Source: Pseudomonas sp. CCI4.2
GTDB taxonomy: Bacteria; Pseudomonadota; Gammaproteobacteria; Pseudomonadales; Pseudomonadaceae
Assembly (NCBI RefSeq): GCF_034350045.1
Contig: NZ_CP133781.1
Location: 4,948,501-5,012,500 of the forward strand
Direction of reading: 5' to 3'
Length of the DNA: 64,000 bases
The position numbers were made by a program, and so were the translations under genes. Shown here piece by piece: positions 53,524 to 61,993 of this stretch (within the stretch, counting starts at the first letter, position 1; each line of letters opens with the position of its first letter). Under the pieces are notes generated by a model. The model was given only the letters and a program-made list of their open reading frames with translations. It was not told the DNA's origin and ran no database searches.

Positions 53524-56076
53524 CTATTCTGAAATTTCAAAATCTAAAGAACATAGCTCAATAAGTTGTCGCTTTTCTTCTTCAGCTCTAGCAACAAGTC
53601 CGCCCCAAAGGCTGGGAGAACTAGCAAATAGCAAGTTATTCTTTTCAATTTTATAGTTTTGTACTTTTTTAACAAAACTGAAATCAGAGATAGATTCCAA
53701 ATCTGCGCCTGACAACGCCTTGATTATCAATTTTGTTTTAGGTCCAAATTGGACAGCGGTAGACCAAATCAGATCATGGATGGCAGCCCTTTTGTGATTC
53801 ATAACGACTCCATTATCGCGGAGTACTTCCAACTGGACATCGTAGTGGGTTTCTTTGATAAATTTGTGCTGAGCGGACTTAAACTTGTCTTCCTCTCTTG
53901 CCGCTATGGTTTTCCATTTACGATTGAAGTCATCAGATGCCGCAGTCATCCCGATGAATTCAGACTCGAATTCCGATTTTAAAATAAACTTTTGAACTAC
54001 CCCCATTGCGGAGGACATCTGATAAGTACCATAGGATACTCCACCGTGATCCCCTCGCCCGGTGGAAACGGTTCCTGGGCCTCGTCCTCCTGATTCATAT
54101 CTCTCTGACGTCGAACCTAATATCCATTTTTTTACGCTGACTACCATCGCCCCAACAAACTCCACCGGATGAAAATAAGAAACCCATCCATCCTTGGGCA
54201 GTCCAACCTTCTCCGCTACTTCATCCCAAAACACCAAGTTATTAATCCGCTCACTCTCATGCCGCAGCCACTCAGGGTCGTGACTCAGGCGGTCCCGAAA
54301 CGCTTGCCAGTTGGCAGCGTCGGCGGTGGTTTGCCATTCGGTGTGGTGGTGGGTAATGAGTTTTGACCAGCGATTTCTGAACGCGGGGTTTCTCAGTGTC
54401 AGCCGCAGTTCTTCAGCGCTGACGTTTCCGTCGTGATTGACGTCGGCCAAAGCGTGCAGGTGTTTATAGAAATTACACACCTTCCCCGAAATCAACGGGC
54501 TGCAGCTATTGGCACCTTGCTCAACGATCTTGAAGCCAAGCGCCTTGAAGTCGTGTTGACTGACGATCTGGGCCTTGGTTGTGCCGTCCTGTACTCCTTG
54601 TTTACTGATCAATGCTTCAAAATTACGGATCGGCGCTTTGGGGGTAGGGACCTTTTCCTGGACGTTAATCTTGTAGGCCAGGGCGCCGTCTTTGTCTTTT
54701 ACGACCGGCAACTTGTTCAGGTCAAACACATGGTCTTGAAACAGAAATCTCCGGAGCTCGCTTTCGGTGTCTTGGGCCACGATGTCCGGTTGCAGTTTGG
54801 GTACGTGGAGGTATTGCTTGCCGTGTTTGAGACCGGCTTCGTTGCTGAGAAAAGCGTCGAGGTTCGGGTCGCAGGTGAAGACTTCCAAATGCACTTGGTG
54901 TTTGGATGTCTTGCCGGTTTCGGCGGGTGTTTCGTACAACCCAAGGTAGCCCACCGGGGCGCCAGCTTTGATCGGGATCGGTTTTTCGGGAACGATAACG
55001 CTGTCCAGACCCACCGGCTCAGTGCGCGGAAACTCCAGCTCAATGTCATCCACGTAGGCCCAAAACGCTTGAATGAGAGGCTCGCCTCTGATGGTGGTCG
55101 GGGCAATGGTGCAGCGCGCCATGGGCCGTCGGGTGCCATCCGGTGCGTTGACCAACACAGTGTGTGCGTTATCAAAACGAAAGGTATAGCCCGAGGGTAA
55201 TTGTTCCCGCACGCCGTAGCTGGCGCCCGGATCGTTATTCTCAGGCGCGCGATGCATGTCCAACCCGTGGAACTGCCGCACGCGGGCTTCAACCATGCCT
55301 TGCCAATACACAGGTCGGGCTCGCGCAGGTGGCAGCACCTTGGCCAACAGCAACCGACAGTTATCTGGGCTGATGGGTTGCCCGTGTTGGTGGCTGGCGA
55401 ACCAGAGTTCTGCACCGGAATTGAACGGGCCTTCCGGTGGTGCCCAGACAAGGCGGCCTTTGGCAAAGCGATAGCCTTCGGCGCCTTCTCGCTCTTCAAG
55501 AATGTCGAACACGCTGCCGGCGAGGATTACACCGATCTTTTTACTGCCGGGTTCACCCAAGGGCACATTGCGGGCTGCGCGGTCGCCGAAACCGACTTGC
55601 ACGCGGTTGGCGTAGGTCGGGTCGTCATTCGGGTAGCGTTCGAAGGGCAGCAGGTGCATGTACAGGCTGTAAAAGGTCAGGCTGTTTTGCTTGCCGTGGT
55701 TGGGCCCTTCTTCGGGATTGGGCGGTGACTGATAAGTGTGGCGGACTAGGCAAAACGAGGTGGAGTATTTCAGTTGCAGGCAACTTGCGTCCTGTTCGAA
55801 CTGGGAATCGAGGTAGTCGGCATTCAAGCGGTATGCGACCACTTCACCGTCGGCGATGCAGCGCACCGGTTCGTTGTGGACGCAGTGCGGGGCGCTTTCA
55901 TTGCTGATATGAATACCGCCGTGCCAGAAGCCGCTTTTGCTCAATAAGTAGAACCCCGACGTTTCTTTTTCCAGCAGTTGATGCAGTTGCTCGGCGTCAG
56001 CAAAGGGTTTGCCATCTGCTTTGCGGATCGGGAACTGGAAGGAGTTGCTCAGGCTGGATTTCGGGGTATTGGACAT
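53524..56076 (-). CDS. Predicted dual-domain peptidoglycan hydrolase effector (TseP/VgrG-3-lysozyme-like)
   Basis: 850 residues from ATG 56076 (MSNTPKSSLSNSFQFPIRK); the frame can begin 17 codons earlier, and positions below use that 867-residue form. No signal peptide. Residues ~60-415 resemble a degenerate, expanded M23-type domain (WHGGIHISNE, SLYMHL at 154-159, HQVHLEVF at 410-417). An EF-hand, DVNHDGNVSAEE, lies at 562-573. The C-terminal domain (~650-867) has YESGGRGPGTVSTGRGDHGG with Glu678 and Asp693 fifteen apart, the spacing of the VgrG-3 catalytic pair (E827/D842). The layout recalls the amidase-lysozyme T6SS effector TseP. GC drops sharply in this last domain. No VgrG or PAAR gene is in the window. 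Confidence 0.78.
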   Translation of the reverse strand: MSNTPKSSLSNSFQFPIRKADGKPFADAEQLHQLLEKETSGFYLLSKSGFWHGGIHISNESAPHCVHNEPVRCIADGEVVAYRLNADYLDSQFEQDASCLQLKYSTSFCLVRHTYQSPPNPEEGPNHGKQNSLTFYSLYMHLLPFERYPNDDPTYANRVQVGFGDRAARNVPLGEPGSKKIGVILAGSVFDILEEREGAEGYRFAKGRLVWAPPEGPFNSGAELWFASHQHGQPISPDNCRLLLAKVLPPARARPVYWQGMVEARVRQFHGLDMHRAPENNDPGASYGVREQLPSGYTFRFDNAHTVLVNAPDGTRRPMARCTIAPTTIRGEPLIQAFWAYVDDIELEFPRTEPVGLDSVIVPEKPIPIKAGAPVGYLGLYETPAETGKTSKHQVHLEVFTCDPNLDAFLSNEAGLKHGKQYLHVPKLQPDIVAQDTESELRRFLFQDHVFDLNKLPVVKDKDGALAYKINVQEKVPTPKAPIRNFEALISKQGVQDGTTKAQIVSQHDFKALGFKIVEQGANSCSPLISGKVCNFYKHLHALADVNHDGNVSAEELRLTLRNPAFRNRWSKLITHHHTEWQTTADAANWQAFRDRLSHDPEWLRHESERINNLVFWDEVAEKVGLPKDGWVSYFHPVEFVGAMVVSVKKWILGSTSERYESGGRGPGTVSTGRGDHGGVSYGTYQMSSAMGVVQKFILKSEFESEFIGMTAASDDFNRKWKTIAAREEDKFKSAQHKFIKETHYDVQLEVLRDNGVVMNHKRAAIHDLIWSTAVQFGPKTKLIIKALSGADLESISDFSFVKKVQNYKIEKNNLLFASSPSLWGGLVARAEEEKRQLIELCSLDFEISE

Positions 56077-56170
56077 GGGCCGGTCTGCATAGTGGAGAGG
56101 CCGGGCAAGTTTCCGGTAGAAAAACATACGTATATAGACGCTATGACCGACTAGCGTCGTAGGGTAAATC

Positions 56171-56186
56171 CCACATAATTGTGGGC
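56171..56186. promoter_or_regulatory. Palindrome upstream of the effector gene
   Basis: CCCACATAATTGTGGG, a 6-bp-arm palindrome 95 bp before the effector start. It could be an operator; no regulator is identified. Confidence 0.3.
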
Positions 56187-56247
56187 ATCGACCTAAAGAC
56201 GGGGATTCAGCTAAAACCTGTTATCCGGCAGTCAAAGGCTATGGAAA

Positions 56248-56305
56248 GCAGAAAAAAACACTTTGGTGACGGCGGGATTTTCGATCAGATGTATTCGGGT
56301 AAGTA
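56248..56305. repeat. Direct repeat, right copy (displaced sbp 3' end)
   Basis: Encodes HFGDGGIFDQMYSGK and a stop, matching the last residues of sbp with one conservative change (Ile to Met) and a different stop context. Upstream of it the similarity to sbp ends. It marks the right edge of the 4 kb cassette. Confidence 0.88.
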
Positions 56306-56352
56306 AGCCAATTCGCTAGATCCACTGCGGGATATGCGTAATGTCGAAATTT

Positions 56353-56474
56353 CTGTAGGAGGGGCCACCACGTCTTCGAAGCGGCGCTGTCGCGCAGCAA
56401 ACTGAGTGGCATTTTGTGTGATTTGAGATTGCAGCGTGCAGGACTGAAGCCTTCCCGAATAAATTCGGTCCCAC
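56353..56474. repeat. Complete TGTGGGACCGAAT composite repeat (copy B, reversed)
   Basis: About 122 bp in reverse orientation to copy A (33247-33371): CTGTAGGAGG... through GCGGCGCTGTCGCGCAGC to ...CGAATAAATTCGGTCCCAC. High identity across its full length. Confidence 0.8.
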
Positions 56475-56496
56475 GGTTTTTGGCGCTGCAAAGATT

Positions 56497-56562
56497 CTGT
56501 AGGAGCTGCCGGAGGCTGCGATCAGGTCGAAGGACCTTCGCCAACAAGTTGGCTCTACAGAT
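56497..56562. repeat. Mixed intergenic repeat
   Basis: TCTGTAGGAGCTGCCGGAGG and GCTGCGATC fused to the inverse arm CGCCAACAAGTTGGCTCTAC. A further partial arm, CTCGCCAACACGGTGGCTTC, lies at 56667-56686. The rest of 56306-56721 holds no gene. Confidence 0.7.
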
Positions 56563-56721
56563 GGCCGCCCGCCCGTAGATCGGCTGTGAATTGAATATCG
56601 AATTGCGGAAAGAGGCCCCACGAAACCATGCGGCCCCTGGAGCGACGCCGGTGTGAGGGGAGACCGCCTAAGCCTCTCGCCAACACGGTGGCTTCAACAG
56701 AGAATTTCTGTCAGGCAAACA

Positions 56722-57123
56722 TCAATGCCCAAACTGCCGACCCAACCCCGGCGGGACACCATTAACGTCGGTGGCTTGCCACGGTCCGTTACGGGCGGTT
56801 GACCAGCTCCAGCCGTTGTCCCAGCGGTAGTAGGTGCGCTGGCGGTAGAAGGTGTCCGGCTGGTCGTCCAGCACGTACACCCCGAGCTGTGAGTCCCAGT
56901 GGCTGTTGCCACCCGGTGGCGGGGCGAAGTGGGCAGAGGTTTGCGGCGCGCCCGGTGCCGGGTGTTGTGGCGCGGGCTGCGGCGCTTTGTGGGGCACGCT
57001 CGGTTGTGACGTGCCGGGCTGCGGCGGGATGGGTTCGCTGCTTTGCGGTGCCGGTGGTTGCACCGCACACGCACTCAAGCCCAGCACCAGACTCAACAAG
57101 GTAATGCGTGCGGCGGCGCTCAT
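56722..57123 (-). CDS. Small Pro-rich lipoprotein after the ccm operon
   Basis: 133 residues with a lipoprotein signal: hydrophobic TLLSLVLGLSAC, lipobox LSAC with Cys19. A Pro/Gln/Ala-rich linker (about 24-70) follows, then a Trp/Tyr-rich C-terminal domain (LGVYVLDDQPDTFYRQRTYY, RWDNGWSWSTARNGPWQ). It is probably anchored in the outer membrane. It lies 10 bp downstream of ccmI, likely within the same transcript. Function unknown; I do not recognise a characterised homologue. Confidence 0.8.
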   Translation of the reverse strand: MSAAARITLLSLVLGLSACAVQPPAPQSSEPIPPQPGTSQPSVPHKAPQPAPQHPAPGAPQTSAHFAPPPGGNSHWDSQLGVYVLDDQPDTFYRQRTYYRWDNGWSWSTARNGPWQATDVNGVPPGLGRQFGH

Positions 57124-57133
57124 GGCGTTCTCT

Positions 57134-58369
57134 TTAATGATCTGGGCTGTCGATGGTCAGCGCTTGCAGCTCCGTGGTGCTGCTGGACAGGGGCGCGCTG
57201 CGGCCAATCCACTCACCCGTTGTCGCTTGGCCGGCGCGGGAGATGCGCGCAACCAGTTGGACTTCAGGGAAGTTCGACAGTTTCAGTTGCGGCATCATCG
57301 CGTCCGCATCGGCCAGTTCGACTTCAGCGGGCAGGTCAGCCACGGTCAGGCGCTTGACCGCCAACGGCATGGGCGGGCCGGAGGTGGCGCGGGCAAAGAT
57401 AAACACGCTGTCGCCGGGTTGGACCTTGGCTTTGAGGGCTTCGGCGAGGTCAACATGAACCTTGATCAGTGCCGGCACCCTGCTTTCAACCGCTGACGTC
57501 TCTGGCGCCTTGACCGCGACCACAGGTGTCGCAACGACTGGAGCGCCACTGCCAAGTTTCTCGGCAGCGCGGGCAATGCCACCTTCCAGCGCTGAGCGGG
57601 AAGGATCATCTGCCGGTAACACCGCTAACAGGCGTTTCCAGTAATCCATGGCTTGCTGATAGCGCTCGCCCTCGAAGGCAGCGATCCCCAACAGCCCGAG
57701 GCTGGTGACTTCATTGGGATCGGCTTTAAGCGCTTCGGTGGTCAGCGCCTGGACCTGCGGCGAGAACTTTTTGTCACCGGCGAAATACAGCGCTTGCGCC
57801 CACTGCCCGAGCAGTTCTGGCTGACGCCCGGCCAATCCGACCGAACGTTCAAACAGACCCGCCGCGTCCGCAGGCCGGTCCTGCGCCATGTAACTGCGCG
57901 CCAGGAAGTACAAACCTTCCGCCGAATCCGGCTGAGCCTTTACCGCACGCTCCAGGCGTGTAGTCATTTCCGCCAGGGACGTTGGCGCCTGAGCGAATTC
58001 GCGACTCAGTTCGACCTTGTCACTGGCACCGAAATGCAGGTACAGCGCCAAGCCCAGGACCGGCACCAGCACCGCCGCCAGCAACGGCAATGATTTGCCC
58101 AAGCGCGCCGAGCGCGAGATATCGGCGCCTTCGGTGTCGGCCAGCAACTCACGCGCGGCTTCGGCACGGCCGGAATCCATTTGCAAGTCAGAGAGCACGC
58201 CCTCCTCCTGCTGGCCCACTAGCTCGGCCACACGCTCCTGATACAGGGCAACGTTGAGCGCGGTACGATCCTCTTCACTTTGAGCGCGACGACCACGCAG
58301 AACAGGGATCAACAAAAAACTCAGGGCCACCAGCAACAGCAGGCCGGCAGCTAGCCAGAAATCAATCAT
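57134..58369 (-). CDS. ccmI: Cytochrome c maturation protein CcmI
   Basis: 411 residues. Two membrane segments (about 2-22 and 93-110) flank a leucine-zipper-like cytoplasmic loop. Periplasmic TPR repeats (about 125-250, e.g. GLYFLARSYMAQDRPADAAGLFERSV) bind apocytochrome c, followed by a C-terminal domain. CcmI chaperones apocytochrome to the CcmF/H haem lyase. Its start overlaps the ccmH stop by 4 bp. It is the full-length (CycH-type) protein, not the E. coli CcmH fusion. Confidence 0.95.
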   Translation of the reverse strand: MIDFWLAAGLLLLVALSFLLIPVLRGRRAQSEEDRTALNVALYQERVAELVGQQEEGVLSDLQMDSGRAEAARELLADTEGADISRSARLGKSLPLLAAVLVPVLGLALYLHFGASDKVELSREFAQAPTSLAEMTTRLERAVKAQPDSAEGLYFLARSYMAQDRPADAAGLFERSVGLAGRQPELLGQWAQALYFAGDKKFSPQVQALTTEALKADPNEVTSLGLLGIAAFEGERYQQAMDYWKRLLAVLPADDPSRSALEGGIARAAEKLGSGAPVVATPVVAVKAPETSAVESRVPALIKVHVDLAEALKAKVQPGDSVFIFARATSGPPMPLAVKRLTVADLPAEVELADADAMMPQLKLSNFPEVQLVARISRAGQATTGEWIGRSAPLSSSTTELQALTIDSPDH

Positions 58370-58836
58370 TCGTGGTTTTTATCCAACAGGTGGGCGAGGC
58401 GCTGACGCTCCTCGTCGGAAAGAACATCTGCATCTTCGGCGCGCTTGCCGCGTCGGCGCGTGATCATGACGCCGATCACCAACACGCCGCCCAACAGTAA
58501 ACCCGCCGGGCCAAACCAAAGCAGCCAGGTCCCCGAATTGAGCGCCGGTTTGTAGCGCACGAAATCGCCGTAGCGATCAACCATGAAGTCGATGATCTGC
58601 TGATTGCTTTGGCCTTCGCCTAGCATCCGATAAATCTCTTTACGCAGGTCGGCGGCGATGGGCGCGTTGGAGTCAGCGATGTCTTGATTCTGGCATTTCG
58701 GGCAACGCAGTTCTCGGGTCAGGTCGGCGTAACGCGCGCGCTGAGCCTCGTCTTTGAATTCATATGAATCGATGGCGGCCTGGGCGACACCCGCCAGCCC
58801 TGCACTGAGTACCGCTGCGGCTAACCAACGCTTCAT
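58366..58836 (-). CDS. ccmH: Cytochrome c maturation protein CcmH
   Basis: 156 residues. Signal peptide 1-20 (ending GVAQA). The thiol-redox motif is LRCPKCQN with Cys45 and Cys48. One C-terminal membrane anchor (about 103-123) is followed by a basic tail. It reduces apocytochrome c haem-binding cysteines and works with CcmF. Start and stop overlap its neighbours by 4 bp on both sides. Confidence 0.96.
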   Translation of the reverse strand: MKRWLAAAVLSAGLAGVAQAAIDSYEFKDEAQRARYADLTRELRCPKCQNQDIADSNAPIAADLRKEIYRMLGEGQSNQQIIDFMVDRYGDFVRYKPALNSGTWLLWFGPAGLLLGGVLVIGVMITRRRGKRAEDADVLSDEERQRLAHLLDKNHE

Positions 58837-59369
58837 GGTTTGGCCTCATCTACCAGGCCTTGATACAGGCCGGCCAGTTGTTCATGCCAAACCACGTCGT
58901 CGATCACGCCGACGTGCTTGTAACGAATAACGCCCTTGCTGTCGATCAGGAAGGTTTCCGGCGCGCCGTACACCCCCAGGTTCAGACCGAGGCCACCGGC
59001 CTCATCGTTGATGTTGATCTGGTAAGGGTTATGAAAATCCTTCAGCCATTTCTGTGCATCAACGTTGACGTCTTTGTAGTTGATGCCATAAATCACCACG
59101 CCTTGCTGCGCCAACTTATTCAACACCGGATGCTCGACGCGGCAGGAGATACACCACGTGCCCCAGACGTTGACCAGCGCCGGCTTACCCAGCAAATCAG
59201 CCTGGGTGATGACTTTGCCGCTTTGCACGTCAGGCAAGGAAAACGCCGGGAACTGCTTGCCGATCATCGCTGACGGCAACTCGGCAGGGTCAAGGTACAG
59301 GCCGCGATAGAGAAAAGCCGCCACGCCCAAAAACAAGGCCAGCGGTATCAACAGAATCCAGCGCTTCAT
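58833..59369 (-). CDS. ccmG: Thiol:disulfide interchange protein CcmG/DsbE
   Basis: 178 residues. An N-terminal membrane anchor (about 4-21) is followed by a periplasmic thioredoxin fold with active site WGTWCISC (Cys73, Cys76). The cis-Pro is in GAPETFLID. It receives electrons from DsbD/CcdA and keeps apocytochrome cysteines reduced. It overlaps ccmF and ccmH by 4 bp each. Confidence 0.96.
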   Translation of the reverse strand: MKRWILLIPLALFLGVAAFLYRGLYLDPAELPSAMIGKQFPAFSLPDVQSGKVITQADLLGKPALVNVWGTWCISCRVEHPVLNKLAQQGVVIYGINYKDVNVDAQKWLKDFHNPYQININDEAGGLGLNLGVYGAPETFLIDSKGVIRYKHVGVIDDVVWHEQLAGLYQGLVDEAKP

Positions 59370-61339
59370 GCAGCGGCCCCCGTCAGGCCCAGCGCATCAC
59401 GCACTTTGCTTTTGACTTTGACTCGATAACGACGGTCCGACGCCGCCATCAGGCCGCCCAAAGCAGTGAACAATCCGCCGAACCAAATCCAGCGCACGAA
59501 CGGTTTGACGTGCAGGCGCACAGCCCACGCACCATTCTCCAGCGGTTCACCGAGGGCCACGTACAGATCACGGCGAAAACCTGCGTCGATACCGGCTTCA
59601 GTCATCATCGATTGCTGCACGCTGTACAAGCGTTTTTCCGGGTGAAGCAGCGCAACTTGCTTGCCGCCTTCGAGGACGCGAATAGTGCCTTGGTCGGCAG
59701 TGAAGTTCGGGCCCTGAATATGCTTGGCGCCTTCGAACTGGAAGACATAACCACCCAAATACAACGAATCACCCGGCGCCATTCGCAGATCCCGCTGAGC
59801 ACTGTTGGAACTGGACAGCACCACGCCCAACGCACAGACGGCGATGCCGATGTGCGCAACCTGCATGCCCCAATAACTGCGGGTCAAACCACGAACGCCT
59901 TTGATCAGGCCTTTGTGGCGGGTTTTGTCGAGGATGTCGCGAACACCGGCCAGCAAGACCCACGCCGCGAGCATGAAGGTCGCCAGGGAACCCCATTGCG
60001 TGTCATGCAGCACGAACGCGGCGACTCCCGCCAGCAACGCGCTGCCGACCAAAACTGGCGCCAACATGCCCAGCAACCATTTCACCGGGGTGTCTTTCCA
60101 GCGCACCAACATACCGACGGCCATCACTGCCATCAGTAACGCCATCAAGGGCACGAACAACGCGTTGAAGTAAGGCGGGCCCACCGACATTTTGGTGCCG
60201 CTCATCGCATCCACCGCCAGCGGATATAAGGTGCCCAACAGAATCGTTGACGCGGCGACGACCAAGATCAGGTTATTGCCCAACAGCAGCGTTTCACGCG
60301 ACCACAATGAGAAACCTACGTGGCTTTTCACCACCGGGGCACGGAACGCGAACAGGGTCAGCGAGCCGCCGACCACGATCAGCAGGAAGATCAGAATGAA
60401 CACGCCACGGGCGGGGTCAGAAGCAAACGCGTGGACCGACGTCACCACCCCGGAACGCACCAGAAAGGTGCCCAACAAGCTCAGCGAAAACGCCGCAATC
60501 GCCAACAGCACGGTCCAGCTTTTGAAGACACCGCGCTTCTCAGTCACCGCCAGCGAGTGGATCAACGCCGTGCCGACCAACCAAGGCATGAACGAGGCGT
60601 TTTCCACTGGATCCCAGAACCACCAGCCGCCCCAACCGAGTTCGTAGTAAGCCCACCAGGAACCGAGGGTGATGCCGACGCCAAGGAAGGCCCAGGCAAT
60701 GATCGTCCACGGACGTGACCAGCGCGCCCATGCAGCGTCCAGACGCCCGCCGAGCAGCGCAGCAATGGCAAATGCGAAGGCGACCGAGAAACCGACGTAG
60801 CCCATGTACAGCATCGGCGGATGCACAATCAGGCCAATGTCTTGCAGCAAGGGGTTAAGGTCGTGACCATCTGCGGGAATTTGCGGCAGGATCCGCGTAA
60901 ACGGATTGGAGGTGAGTGTCAAAAACAGCAGGAAGCCCACGCTGATCATGCCCATTACGGCCAATACCCGCGCCAACATGATCTGCGGCAGTTGACGAGA
61001 AAAGATCGATACCGCAAAGGTCCAGCCACCGAGGATCAACGCCCACAGTAACAACGAGCCTTCGTGTGCGCCCCATACGGCGCTGAATTTGAAATACCAC
61101 GGCAACGCACTGTTGGAGTTATTGGCCACATAGCCGACCGAAAAGTCGTCGGTCATGAATGAGTACGTCAGGCAGCCGAAGGAAAACACCAAGAAGGCAA
61201 ACTGCCCCCAGGCCGCTGGCTGGGCCAGGCTCATCCATTGACGGTCACCGCGCCAAGCGCCGATCAAGGGCACGCTGGCCTGCACGATGGCAAGGCACAG
61301 CGCCAGAATCATGGCCAGATGGCCGAGTTCAGGAATCAT
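59366..61339 (-). CDS. ccmF: Haem lyase subunit CcmF
   Basis: 657 residues with about 15 membrane segments. The Trp-rich WWD haem-handling motif is WGGWWFWDPVENASFMPW near residue 235. Conserved His residues flank it in periplasmic loops. With CcmH and CcmI it attaches haem from holo-CcmE to apocytochrome c at the periplasmic face. The start is ATG 61339, 4 bp after the ccmE stop. Confidence 0.97.
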   Translation of the reverse strand: MIPELGHLAMILALCLAIVQASVPLIGAWRGDRQWMSLAQPAAWGQFAFLVFSFGCLTYSFMTDDFSVGYVANNSNSALPWYFKFSAVWGAHEGSLLLWALILGGWTFAVSIFSRQLPQIMLARVLAVMGMISVGFLLFLTLTSNPFTRILPQIPADGHDLNPLLQDIGLIVHPPMLYMGYVGFSVAFAFAIAALLGGRLDAAWARWSRPWTIIAWAFLGVGITLGSWWAYYELGWGGWWFWDPVENASFMPWLVGTALIHSLAVTEKRGVFKSWTVLLAIAAFSLSLLGTFLVRSGVVTSVHAFASDPARGVFILIFLLIVVGGSLTLFAFRAPVVKSHVGFSLWSRETLLLGNNLILVVAASTILLGTLYPLAVDAMSGTKMSVGPPYFNALFVPLMALLMAVMAVGMLVRWKDTPVKWLLGMLAPVLVGSALLAGVAAFVLHDTQWGSLATFMLAAWVLLAGVRDILDKTRHKGLIKGVRGLTRSYWGMQVAHIGIAVCALGVVLSSSNSAQRDLRMAPGDSLYLGGYVFQFEGAKHIQGPNFTADQGTIRVLEGGKQVALLHPEKRLYSVQQSMMTEAGIDAGFRRDLYVALGEPLENGAWAVRLHVKPFVRWIWFGGLFTALGGLMAASDRRYRVKVKSKVRDALGLTGAAA

Positions 61340-61343
61340 GGGG

Positions 61344-61820
61344 TCAGCCCTGTTTCGATGGTAGAGAGGTCGACGAAGACGACACGGGCGCCGACTGGCC
61401 GCTGTCTTTCAATGCTTTTGTCACTTCAGGCGGCATGTATTTCTCATCGTGTTTGGCCAGTACCTCATCGGCGACTACCACGCCATCGGCGTTGAGCTTG
61501 CCCAAGGCGACGATGCCCTGCCCTTCACGGAACAGGTCAGGAAGAATGCCGCGATAGGTAATGGTCACCGACTTATTGAAATCGGTGACGATGAATTTGA
61601 CGTCCAAGGAATCGCCGGAGCGTTGCAACGAACCTTTTTCCACCATGCCGCCAGCGCGAATACGCGCATCAACCGGGGCCTCGCCGTTGGCGATCTGAGT
61701 CGGGGTGTAGAACAGGTTGATGTTCTGTTGCAGCGCACTCAAGGCCAGGCCGACGGCGACGCCCACTCCGGCCAGTATTCCGACAATGATCAACAGACGC
61801 TTCTTACGCAGCGGATTCAC
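61344..61820 (-). CDS. ccmE: Haem chaperone CcmE
   Basis: 158 residues from GTG 61820 (VNPLRKKRLLIIVG); the frame runs further upstream but that stretch is inside ccmD. An N-terminal membrane anchor precedes a periplasmic OB-fold. The covalent haem ligand His124 and Tyr128 lie in VLAKHDEKYMPPEV. It takes haem from the CcmABCD exporter and hands it to CcmF. Its GTG overlaps the ccmD stop (GTGA). Confidence 0.95.
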   Translation of the reverse strand: MNPLRKKRLLIIVGILAGVGVAVGLALSALQQNINLFYTPTQIANGEAPVDARIRAGGMVEKGSLQRSGDSLDVKFIVTDFNKSVTITYRGILPDLFREGQGIVALGKLNADGVVVADEVLAKHDEKYMPPEVTKALKDSGQSAPVSSSSTSLPSKQG

Positions 61821-61993
61821 TTCTGATTCTCCCAGCGCAGACGTCGCGCCTCTTGTTGCAAGTAACGCCGACGGGCCAAGACCGGCAGCGCGACGTTTAG
61901 AGCCAATACCGACAGGCAAATGCCATACGCAGACCAGACATACAGGGCATGACGGCCCATGGCCAAGAAATCACCAAACGAGTCGAAACTCAC
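61817..61993 (-). CDS. ccmD: Haem exporter accessory protein CcmD
   Basis: 58 residues from GTG 61993, which overlaps the ccmC stop (GTGA). SFDSFGDFLAMGRHALYVWS then one membrane segment (about 19-39) and a basic tail (RRRYLQQEARRLRW), the standard CcmD plan. It helps release holo-CcmE from CcmABC. Confidence 0.93.
   Translation of the reverse strand: MSFDSFGDFLAMGRHALYVWSAYGICLSVLALNVALPVLARRRYLQQEARRLRWENQK

Noticed and set aside
52219..56305. Integrase-driven genomic island with att sites
   Set aside because: There is no integrase, tRNA or phage gene inside. The direct repeats fit a gene-end recombination or a duplicated sbp equally well, so I describe only a cassette with flanking repeats.
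24255..56562. CRISPR-like repetition
   Set aside because: The repeats are dispersed in gaps between genes, vary in length and have no regular spacers or cas genes; they are REP/REPIN-type elements.
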